Shown here piece by piece: positions 34,609 to 41,283 of a DNA stretch of 45,500 nucleotides. Made by a program: the position numbers and the translations under genes. This DNA comes from Hydrogenophaga sp. Lineage in GTDB: Bacteria > Pseudomonadota > Gammaproteobacteria > Burkholderiales > Burkholderiaceae_C. Within the stretch, counting starts at the first letter, position 1; the number at the start of each line of letters is the position of its first letter. Below the pieces are notes generated by a model. That model searched no databases. It had not been told where the DNA came from and saw only the letters and a program-made list of their open reading frames with translations. The stretch covers positions 1 to 45,500 of the forward strand of contig NZ_JAHCKK010000031.1 in the NCBI RefSeq assembly GCF_026125825.1, read 5' to 3'.

Positions 34609-36324
34609 ATGTTCGACTACATCATCGTTGGCGGCGGATCGGCCGGCTGCGTGCTGGCCTCCCGCCTCAGCGAAGACCCCCACACGCGGGTGGCCCTGCT
34701 CGAGGCCGGCCCAGCCGACAGCAGCGTGCTGATCCATTGCCCCGCGGGCCTGGCCCTGCTGGCCAAGAACGGCCAGGCCAACTGGGGCCTGCAGACCGTG
34801 CCCCAGCCCGGGTTGAACGGCCGGCGGGGTTACCAGCCGCGCGGCAAGGTGCTGGGCGGATCGAGTTCGGTCAACGCCATGATCTACGCGCGCGGCCACG
34901 CCAGCGACTACGACGGCTGGGCCGCGCAGGGCAACCCGGGCTGGTCGTTCAACGAGGTGCTGCCGTACTTCAAGCGCGCCGAGCACAACGAGCGCGGCGC
35001 CGACGCGTGGCACGGCCAGGGCGGCCCGCTCAACGTGATGGACCTGCGCAGCCCCAACGCCTTCCTGCCCGCGTTCGTCCAGGCTGGCGCGCAGGCGGGT
35101 TACCCGATCAACACCGACTTCAACGGCCCGGAGCAGGAGGGCGTTGGCGTCTACCAGGTGACGCACAAGAACGGCGAGCGCCACAGCGCGGCCAAGGCCT
35201 ACCTCACGCCGCACCTGGGGCGGCCCAACCTGCAGGTGATCACGAACGCGCTCACCACCCGCGTGGTGACCGACACCGAGCACGACGGCACGGTGCGCGC
35301 CGCGGGCGTGGAATACCGGGGCAACGGTGGACGCGGCCCGCTGCAGATCCTGCGGCTGAAGGAGGGCGGCGAGGTGGTGCTGAGCGCGGGCGCCTTCGGC
35401 TCGCCACAGTTGCTCATGCTCTCGGGCATCGGCGAGGCCGCGCACCTGCGCGAACACGGCATCACCCCGGTGCACGATCTGCCGGGCGTGGGCCAGAACC
35501 TGCACGACCACGTGGACGTGGTGATGGTGGTCAACGCGCCAAAGGTCAAGGACCTGTTCGGCCTTTCGCTCACCGGCGTGGCGCGGGTGGTGCGCGGCAT
35601 CTTCGAATGGCGTGGCCAGCGCAGCGGGATGCTGACCACCAACTTCGCGGAAGCGGGGGGCTTCATCAAGAGTTCGCCCGAGGAGCCGATTCCCGACCTG
35701 CAGCTGCACTTCGTGGTCGGCAAGTTGGTGGACCATGGCCGCAAGACGGTGTTCGGCCACGGCTACTCGTGCCATGTGTGCCTGCTGCGCCCCCGCAGCC
35801 GGGGCAGCCTGCGGCTGGCCAGCGCCGATCCGCAGGCCGCACCGCTGATCGATCCGGCGTTCCTGCAGGACGCGGACGACACCGCCCGGCTGGTGCTGGG
35901 CTTCAAGCGCATGAGGGCGTTGCTGCAGCAACCCGCGCTCACGCGCCATGGCGGCACGGAGTCGGCTTCGTCGGCCCAGGCGCAGAGCGATGCGCAGATC
36001 GAGCAGTTCATCCGGAACCACGCCGACACCATTTACCACCCCGTCGGCACCTGCCGCATGGGACCGCATGGCGCCCCGGGCGGGCGGGACGTGGTGGACG
36101 CGAGGTTGCGCGTGCACGGCGTGGCCGGCCTGCGCGTGGTGGACGCGTCGGTGATGCCCAGCGTGGTCGGCGGCAACACCAATGCCCCGGTGATCATGAT
36201 GGCGGAGAAAGCGGTCGATATGATCCGTCACGACCGATCCCTCACCTCTCCCCACCAGGACCATCAAGATGATTCTCGAGCACGCAGACATCCGCATCGA
36301 CCCCCAGAAGAGCTCCGCCTTTGA
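34609..36324 (+). CDS. GMC-family FAD oxidoreductase (choline dehydrogenase-like)
   Basis: A 571-aa flavoenzyme that oxidises alcohols to aldehydes. FAD-binding DYIIVGGGSAGCVLASRLSED (3-23); GMC signature 1 RGKVLGGSSSVNAMIYARG; signature 2 SAGAFGSPQLLMLSGIG; catalytic HPVGTCRMG near residue 480; terminal FAD contact GGNTNAPVIMMAEKAVDMI. Substrate may be an alkyl or aromatic alcohol; BetA-like features are only general. The last ~19 codons (DQHQDDSRARRHPHRPPEELRL region) overlap the next gene by 56 bp and are not conserved-looking; homologues usually end near MIRHD. Confidence 0.88.
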   Translation: MFDYIIVGGGSAGCVLASRLSEDPHTRVALLEAGPADSSVLIHCPAGLALLAKNGQANWGLQTVPQPGLNGRRGYQPRGKVLGGSSSVNAMIYARGHASDYDGWAAQGNPGWSFNEVLPYFKRAEHNERGADAWHGQGGPLNVMDLRSPNAFLPAFVQAGAQAGYPINTDFNGPEQEGVGVYQVTHKNGERHSAAKAYLTPHLGRPNLQVITNALTTRVVTDTEHDGTVRAAGVEYRGNGGRGPLQILRLKEGGEVVLSAGAFGSPQLLMLSGIGEAAHLREHGITPVHDLPGVGQNLHDHVDVVMVVNAPKVKDLFGLSLTGVARVVRGIFEWRGQRSGMLTTNFAEAGGFIKSSPEEPIPDLQLHFVVGKLVDHGRKTVFGHGYSCHVCLLRPRSRGSLRLASADPQAAPLIDPAFLQDADDTARLVLGFKRMRALLQQPALTRHGGTESASSAQAQSDAQIEQFIRNHADTIYHPVGTCRMGPHGAPGGRDVVDARLRVHGVAGLRVVDASVMPSVVGGNTNAPVIMMAEKAVDMIRHDRSLTSPHQDHQDDSRARRHPHRPPEELRL

Positions 36325-36568
36325 AGAAGCCATTCTTCGTGGCGTGGCCACCGTCATTGCCCACGCCAAGGGCTTCAAGGGCTACAAGGTCAACCGCAGC
36401 ATCGAGACGCCGGGGCGTTACCTGCTGATGATTTACTGGGAAACGCTGGAAGACCACACCGTGGCCTTCCGGGGCTCCGATGCCTTTGCCCAGTGGCGCG
36501 CCATCGTCGGGCCATTCTTCGCCCAGCCGCCCGTGGTCGAGCACCTGGAACTGGTCGGCAAGAGCTGA
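36269..36568 (+). CDS. Antibiotic biosynthesis monooxygenase (Abm) domain protein
   Basis: A 99-aa ferredoxin-like dimeric alpha+beta barrel protein: MILEHADIRIDPQKSSAFEEAILRG, AKGFKGYKVNRSIETPGRYLLMIYWETLEDHTVAFRGSDAFAQWRAIVGPFF. The family includes cofactor-free monooxygenases and heme-degrading or quinone-modifying proteins; many members have unknown function. It lies in a different frame from the GMC gene and overlaps its 3' end by 56 bp, implying coupled expression. A CAGGACC element precedes the ATG. A 7-bp hairpin follows. Confidence 0.85.
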   Translation: MILEHADIRIDPQKSSAFEEAILRGVATVIAHAKGFKGYKVNRSIETPGRYLLMIYWETLEDHTVAFRGSDAFAQWRAIVGPFFAQPPVVEHLELVGKS

Positions 36569-36598
36569 GCGTTCGCTGCCCGCGTGGGGCAGCCTTTG

Positions 36599-36617
36599 GT
36601 TGTAACTCGATTACAAC
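36599..36617. terminator. Hairpin between Abm gene and arginase
   Basis: Perfect 7-bp inverted repeat GTTGTAA/TTACAAC with a 5-nt loop, followed on the plus strand by TTTAGTTTTT. It lies between convergent stops. AT-rich, so a weak terminator or possibly a binding site. Confidence 0.45.
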
Positions 36618-36618
36618 T

Positions 36619-37536
36619 TTAGTTTTTCCGCATCAGCGTGGACTTGCCGAACAGGCTTTCGATCAGGTCCACCGCCAGCTCGGCGGTGCGGTTGCGCACA
36701 TCGAGCGCGGGGTTGAGTTCCATCACGTCGAGCGAAGCCAGTCGGCCGGTGTCCGCAATCATCTCCATGCACAGCTGCGCCTCGCGGTAGGTCGGGCCGC
36801 CGAGCACGGTGGTGCCCACCCCGGGCGCGATCTCCGGGTCGAGGAAGTCCACGTCGAAGCTGACATGCAGGTGGGTCTGCTCGTCCACGCCCATCAGCGC
36901 CTGTTCCATCGTGTGGCGCATGCCCATCTCGTCGATGTAGCGCATGTCGAAGACCTCCAGGCCGGCCTGGTGCACCAGGCGCTTCTCGCCCGCGTCCACG
37001 CTGCGGATGCCGATCTGCCGCACCATGCTGGCGTCGATGGCCGGCGTGGTGCCTCCGATGCCGGTGAGTTCGGGCGGCCCCATGCCGCAGAGCAGGGCCA
37101 CGGGCATGCCGTGGATGTTGCCGCTGGGCGTGAGGGCGGCGGTGTTGAAGTCCGCGTGGGCGTCGAGCCAGAGCACGCGCAGCTTCTTGCGCTGCTCGCG
37201 GCAGTGGCGTGCCACCGCGCTGATCGAGCCCAGGCCCAGGCAATGGTCGCCACCGAGCACGATGGGCAGCCGGCCCAGCGCGAGCTCGGCGTGCACGGCC
37301 TCGTGCAGCGCCTGGTTCCAGGCCACCACCTCGCCGAGGTGCCGGTAACCGTCGGTGGGTGGGAGCCAGGGGTTGGCGGGACCGCCCACGTTGCCGCGAT
37401 CGGCCACGCTCAGGCCCTGGCCCATGAGCACCGTGGCCAGGCCCGCGACACGCAAGGCCTCGGGGCCCATGGAGGCACCGCGAGCGCCGGCGCCGATGTC
37501 GGTCGGCACCCCGATGAGGCTGATGTCTTTTTGCAT
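36619..37536 (-). CDS. rocF: Arginase
   Basis: Mn-dependent hydrolysis of arginine to ornithine and urea. It has 305 aa. Metal ligands: GGDHCLGLGS (H98), LDAHADFNT (D125, H127, D129) and SFDVDFLDPEIAPGVGT (two Asp). SGNIHGMPVA and the C-terminal LDVMELNPALDVRNRTAELAVDLIESLFG are typical of true arginases rather than agmatinases. No arginine-catabolism partners (ornithine aminotransferase, permease) are adjacent. The ATG at 37536 is the only start giving the conserved ISLIGVPTDIGAGARGASMGP beginning. Confidence 0.95.
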   Translation of the reverse strand: MQKDISLIGVPTDIGAGARGASMGPEALRVAGLATVLMGQGLSVADRGNVGGPANPWLPPTDGYRHLGEVVAWNQALHEAVHAELALGRLPIVLGGDHCLGLGSISAVARHCREQRKKLRVLWLDAHADFNTAALTPSGNIHGMPVALLCGMGPPELTGIGGTTPAIDASMVRQIGIRSVDAGEKRLVHQAGLEVFDMRYIDEMGMRHTMEQALMGVDEQTHLHVSFDVDFLDPEIAPGVGTTVLGGPTYREAQLCMEMIADTGRLASLDVMELNPALDVRNRTAELAVDLIESLFGKSTLMRKN

Positions 37537-37887
37537 GGCGGTATTTTGAGGGAGGGGATACCGAGTGTGACCGTCCCCGGCCCGGTTTCAAAACGTATGC
37601 CGTGTTACCAGCCGCCTGCCACGCAGCGGACTTGGGGTGCCCATCGCGCACCGGGCACCCCGGTCGGGGCAGCGGAATTTTGTTACCAACCCACACCTTT
37701 CGTGCCGGACTCGCGGCCGTTGGGAAGCTGATACTCCGTTCGCGCTGAGCGGGTCTCCGCCCATCGTGGTGATTTATCTCACGTTCCTCGCCTGTTCGAC
37801 ACTGCAACGCAGTGTGACCTGGAACCCTTTTCCGATCGCCCCTGCCGCCGCCCTCGAGCGAGCGTCAAGCTGTTTTGTGCCGCTGAA
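37537..37887. other. Intergenic region upstream of the beta-helix cluster
   Basis: 351 bp without a credible gene, between divergent arginase and the first beta-helix gene. It contains the 20-bp shared motif (37589-37608), a perfect 9-bp hairpin with a 10-nt loop (GGGGTGCCC 37634-37642, GGGCACCCC 37653-37661), the sequence TTTTGTTACCAAC near 37678, and a tight 7-bp inverted repeat ACACTGC-AAC-GCAGTGT (37799-37815). Together these suggest a long regulated leader, possibly with more than one protein-binding site. I see no known riboswitch. Confidence 0.5.
37589..37608 (+). promoter_or_regulatory. Shared upstream motif, copy 1
   Basis: Matches CAAARCGTATGNNNTGTTAC, ending 279 nt before the first beta-helix ATG. 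The same 20-mer pattern (16 fixed positions identical) occurs at 41024-41043 before the third beta-helix gene, in otherwise dissimilar DNA. Probable regulator-binding site or promoter element. Confidence 0.45.
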
Positions 37888-39294
37888 ATGAACCCGACTC
37901 CGATTCCGACCCCGACACCCTGGATGGATGGCCTTGCGGCCCGCAAGTCGCTGCCCGCGCTGGCCGTGCTGTTCGCGGCCACGCTCACCGCCTGCGGTGG
38001 TGGTGGTGGCGGTGGAAGCACGGCGGCCGGCGGCGGCACGGCCAGCGAGCCGGTCGCGGGCGTGCCGGCGCCCAGCCCGGCGCCTTCGCCAGCACCCAGG
38101 CCCTCGCCGTCGCCAGCGCCTTCGCCAGCACCGAGCCCCGCTCCGGCCCCGGCGCCTGCACCTGCACCTGCACCTGCACCGGCGGCCACGGCGTGCGACG
38201 CCGCCACCGGCCGCGTGCTGCAGGTCGGTCCGGGCAAGACCTACAGCGTGCCGAGCGCGGCGGCGGCGGCGGCGCAGGCGGGCGACGTGATCAAGATCGC
38301 CGCAGGCGACTACCGGGGCGACGTGGCTTCCTGGACGGTCAACAACCTGACCATCTGCGGCGTGGGCGGCAAGGCGCGCCTCTTCGCCAACGGCAACAAC
38401 GCCCGGGGCAAGGGCCTGTGGGTGGTGTCGGGCGCGAACATCACCATCGACAACATCGAGTTCCGCGACACGACCGTGCCTGACCAGAACGGCGCCGGCA
38501 TCCGCGCCGAGCACACGGGCGACCTGCGCATCCTCAACAGCGGCTTCTACGACAACCAGAACGGCATCCTGGCCAACGCCGGCTCGGCCACGATCACGAT
38601 CGAGAGCTCGGAGTTCGCGCGCAACGGCCTGGGCGATGGCTACACGCACAACATTTACGTCAACCAGATCGATCGGCTGACGGTGAATTCGAGCTACTTC
38701 CACGAGGCCAAGGTCGGCCACAACCTCAAGAGCCGGGCGCGCGAGTCCATCATCCAGAACAGCTACTTCATGGACGGGCCCACGGGCACGTCAAGCTACC
38801 TGGCCGATTTTCCCAACGGCGGCCGCGTGTACCTGAGGGGCAACCTGTTCCACAAGGGCCCGCAGGCGAGCAACCCCAACGCGATCTCCTACGGGGCAGA
38901 AGGCCTGTCGAACCCGACCAACACCTTCGAGGCGGTGCACAACACCGTGGCCGTCACCCGCTCGGGCGGTGCTTTCCTGGCCATCGCCAGCGGCACCTCG
39001 TCGGTCACGCTCACGGCCAACCTGTTCGCGGGCACGGGCAACCAGACCCTGATCACGGGGGGCTACGCCGCGGGCAACGCGGCGCAGTCGAACAACGTGA
39101 CCTCCGTGGCCGCCAACATCCCCGGCGCCAGCAGCATCGGCAGCCCGAACTTCTGGCCCAACGCGACGCTGCAGGCCCTGATCGGCCTGGCGGGCGTACC
39201 CGACGCGACCTACACGCGCGATGCGCCCACGCCCTACGCGTCGCGGGCGATCTCCGGCAGCCGCAAGGTGGGTGCATTGCAGGCCTCCCCCTAA
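37888..39294 (+). CDS. Right-handed beta-helix lipoprotein, copy 1
   Basis: A 468-aa predicted lipoprotein. Leader SLPALAVLFAATLTAC ends in a lipobox (LTAC), followed by seven Gly and a Pro/Ala/Ser linker to about residue 100, which would act as a tether. The body is a right-handed parallel beta-helix: entry motif GRVLQVGPGKTYSVPSAAAAAAQAGDVIKIAAGDYRGD, then repeated rungs such as NITIDNIEFRDTTVPDQNGAGIR and ATITIESSEFARNGLGDGYTHNIYVNQ. Such folds occur in polysaccharide lyases, epimerases and glycan-binding proteins, but no catalytic residues can be assigned. An ATG at codon 13 is an alternative start. The central 743 bp are almost identical to copy 3. Copy 2 follows after 86 bp, probably on the same transcript. 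Confidence 0.82.
   Translation: MNPTPIPTPTPWMDGLAARKSLPALAVLFAATLTACGGGGGGGSTAAGGGTASEPVAGVPAPSPAPSPAPRPSPSPAPSPAPSPAPAPAPAPAPAPAPAATACDAATGRVLQVGPGKTYSVPSAAAAAAQAGDVIKIAAGDYRGDVASWTVNNLTICGVGGKARLFANGNNARGKGLWVVSGANITIDNIEFRDTTVPDQNGAGIRAEHTGDLRILNSGFYDNQNGILANAGSATITIESSEFARNGLGDGYTHNIYVNQIDRLTVNSSYFHEAKVGHNLKSRARESIIQNSYFMDGPTGTSSYLADFPNGGRVYLRGNLFHKGPQASNPNAISYGAEGLSNPTNTFEAVHNTVAVTRSGGAFLAIASGTSSVTLTANLFAGTGNQTLITGGYAAGNAAQSNNVTSVAANIPGASSIGSPNFWPNATLQALIGLAGVPDATYTRDAPTPYASRAISGSRKVGALQASP
38305..39047 (+). repeat. Near-identical block shared with 41626-42368 (member 1)
   Basis: By hand alignment, 737 of 743 bases are identical to the block in copy 3 at a constant offset of 3,321 bp. 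All six differences are third-position synonymous changes (Leu, Ser, Tyr, three in Gly/Ala codons), so the encoded ~247 residues are identical. Sequence on both sides diverges. Confidence 0.93.
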
Positions 39295-39380
39295 TCCACC
39301 GGGCCGCCAGGCAGGCGAGCACGGAGGCCCCGTGCTCAGGTGGCAGCCCTTCTTCCTTCCGCTCTCAGGTGATTCATCTC

Positions 39381-40970
39381 ATGTCCCATATCGATTCCTT
39401 CTCCCGTCCGGCGTCGCACGCCGGTGTGCTGGCCGCCTGCGCGGTCATGTTCTCCATGGTGGCCGCCGCCCCGGCGCAGGCCCAGAGCACCTCGGCGACC
39501 TGGACCAAGGTCGCCAACGAAGGCCAGATCTTCCGGGTCTCCGGCACGAAGAACGTGCGCTTTGGCACCGGCACGCGCTGGGCCTACAAGACGGTCCGCA
39601 CGGGCGGCCTGTGCACCAGCTACTACTTCGGCTCCGACCCGGCCAAGGGCGCGGCCAAGACCTGTCAGGTGATGGCCGCTGCCGCACCAGCACCAGCACC
39701 GGCACCGGCACCGGCACCAGCACCAGCACCAGCACCGGCACCGGCACCGGCACCGGCACCAGCACCAGCACCAGCACCGGCACCGGCACCAGCACCAGCA
39801 CCAGCACCAGCACCAGCACCAGCACCAGCACCCGCACCAGCACCCGCACCCGCACCCTCGGGCACGGCGTGCGACACCGCCACCGGCCGCGTGCTGCAGG
39901 TGGGGCCAGGCAAGACCTACAGCGTGCCGAGTGCCGCAGCCGCCGTGGCGCAGGCCGGTGACGTGATCAAGATCGCTGCGGGCGACTACCGTGGTGATGC
40001 GGCCACCTGGAGGGCCAGCAACCTCACCATCTGCGGCGTGGGTGGCAAGGCCCGCCTGTTTGCCGATGGAAGCAACGTGCAAGGCAAGGGCCTGTGGGTG
40101 GTCTCCAGCCCCAATATCACGATCGACAGCATCGAGTTCCGCAACGCGACCGTGCCCGACCAGAATGGCGCCGGCATCCGCGTGGAGCCCGGCGTCAACC
40201 TGACGGTGCGCAACAGCGGCTTCTTTGACAACGAGAACGGCATCCTCGCGGCGGCCGGCGCGACCACCATCACCATCGACCGCTCGGAGTTCGGGCGCAA
40301 TGGTCGGGGCGACGGCTACACGCACAACATCTACGTGAACCAGATCAACCGCATTGCGGTGACGTCCAGCTTCTTCCACGAAGCCAAGATCGGCCACAAC
40401 TTCAAGAGCCGCGCGAAGGAGTCGGTGATCGAGAACAGCTACTTCATGGACGGCACGACCGGCACGTCGAGCTACCTGGCCGATTTCCCCAACGGCGGCA
40501 AGGTGGTCCTCAAGGGCAATATGTTCCACAAGGGCCCGAACGCGGACAACCCCAACGCCATCTCCTACGGCGCCGAAGGCTTGTCCAACCCGAGCAACAC
40601 TTTCGAAGCGGTGCACAACACGGTGGTTATCACCCGCTCGGGCGGGGCCTTCCTGGCGATCGCCAGCGGCACCAGCTCGGTCAAGCTCACGGCCAACCTG
40701 TTCGCCGGCACGGGCAGCCCGGCGCTGATCACCGGCGGGTACGCCGCCGCCAGCGCGGTGCAGGCGAACAATGTGACCTCGGTGGCCAGCAACATCCCGG
40801 GCGCGTCCAACGTCACCACGCCGAACTTCTGGCCCAACGCGACGCTGCAGTCCCTGATTGCCCTGTCGGTGGTGCCTGATGCGAGCTACACCCGCGATGC
40901 GCCCGCACCGTACGTCCTGCGTGCGATCTCGGGCAGCCGCAAGGTCGGTGCACTGCAGTCCGCACCCTGA
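39381..40970 (+). CDS. Secreted right-handed beta-helix protein, copy 2
   Basis: A 529-aa paralogue with a Sec signal peptide (AGVLAACAVMFSMVAAAPAQAQS, cleavage after AQA) instead of a lipobox, so it should be periplasmic or secreted. Residues about 40-98 form an extra domain (WTKVANEGQIFRVSGTKNVRFGTG... TCQV) with two Cys, similar to the small W..A.EG..VRYG..FGDP..G..K.C modules found in many secreted bacterial hydrolases. A tract of 29 Ala-Pro units (39684-39857) joins it to the beta-helix domain, which is recognisably similar to but clearly diverged from copies 1 and 3. AGGTGA 8 nt before ATG 39381 sets the start; GTG 39369 is an alternative. A terminator follows at 40993-41016. Confidence 0.82.
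   Translation: MSHIDSFSRPASHAGVLAACAVMFSMVAAAPAQAQSTSATWTKVANEGQIFRVSGTKNVRFGTGTRWAYKTVRTGGLCTSYYFGSDPAKGAAKTCQVMAAAAPAPAPAPAPAPAPAPAPAPAPAPAPAPAPAPAPAPAPAPAPAPAPAPAPAPAPAPAPSGTACDTATGRVLQVGPGKTYSVPSAAAAVAQAGDVIKIAAGDYRGDAATWRASNLTICGVGGKARLFADGSNVQGKGLWVVSSPNITIDSIEFRNATVPDQNGAGIRVEPGVNLTVRNSGFFDNENGILAAAGATTITIDRSEFGRNGRGDGYTHNIYVNQINRIAVTSSFFHEAKIGHNFKSRAKESVIENSYFMDGTTGTSSYLADFPNGGKVVLKGNMFHKGPNADNPNAISYGAEGLSNPSNTFEAVHNTVVITRSGGAFLAIASGTSSVKLTANLFAGTGSPALITGGYAAASAVQANNVTSVASNIPGASNVTTPNFWPNATLQSLIALSVVPDASYTRDAPAPYVLRAISGSRKVGALQSAP
39684..39857 (+). repeat. Hexanucleotide (GCACCN)29 tract encoding Ala-Pro repeats
   Basis: Twenty-nine consecutive GCA-CCN codon pairs, mostly GCACCA and GCACCG, in copy 2. 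The Ala codon is always GCA. Unit length is a multiple of three, so slippage would change linker length without breaking the frame. Assembly across this tract may be inaccurate in unit number. Confidence 0.9.
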
Positions 40971-40992
40971 GCCCCGTCCGTCCCGTGACCCA

Positions 40993-41016
40993 GGCCCGCC
41001 TCGCGCGGGCCTTTTT
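40993..41016 (+). terminator. Intrinsic terminator after copy 2
   Basis: Stem GGCCCGC/GCGGGCC with a 5-nt loop, followed by TTTTT. It ends the transcript of beta-helix copies 1 and 2. Confidence 0.88.
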
Positions 41017-41023
41017 CATGCAT

Positions 41024-41043
41024 CAAAGCGTATGAGCTGTTAC
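41024..41043 (+). promoter_or_regulatory. Shared upstream motif, copy 3
   Basis: Second occurrence of CAAARCGTATGNNNTGTTAC, just after the copy 2 terminator and ending 240 nt before the copy 3 ATG. It agrees with the site at 37589-37608 at 16 of 20 positions; the surrounding sequence does not align. Confidence 0.45.
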
Positions 41044-41283
41044 GGGCGAATCGCCGTCCTGAGGGGCGCCCGAGGGAAGAGGTCGGCGTCGGGTTACAGA
41101 AAGACACGTTCTGTGGCAGGCGACGCGGCGTCAGCGGCCACACTGGCGACCGTTCTCCCGGTCCATGCGCGGGGCAGGGGCGCCGAGCGGCGATACTCCA
41201 CCCCGCACCTTTGTCTTCGATGGATCCGGCCCCCTTCCTCCGAACGCGGTCGAATGGCCAAGCTGGCCGGCGTCCGTTGTCCC

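Larger units (their letters stand above)
40971..41283 (+). other. Intergenic region between copies 2 and 3
   Basis: 313 bp without a credible gene. It holds the copy 2 terminator (40993-41016), the 20-bp shared motif (41024-41043), an inverted repeat ACAGAA/TTCTGT with a 7-nt spacer near 41097-41114, and a GC-rich stretch up to the copy 3 start. The layout of terminator plus motif implies that copy 3 has its own promoter. Confidence 0.5.

Noticed and set aside
37634-37661. Riboswitch upstream of the beta-helix cluster
   Set aside because: There is a strong hairpin, but I cannot match it to any known aptamer core, so it is only recorded as part of the leader.
39684-39857. Possible CRISPR-like or tandem non-coding repeat array
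   Set aside because: The 6-bp units have no spacers and encode an in-frame Ala-Pro linker.
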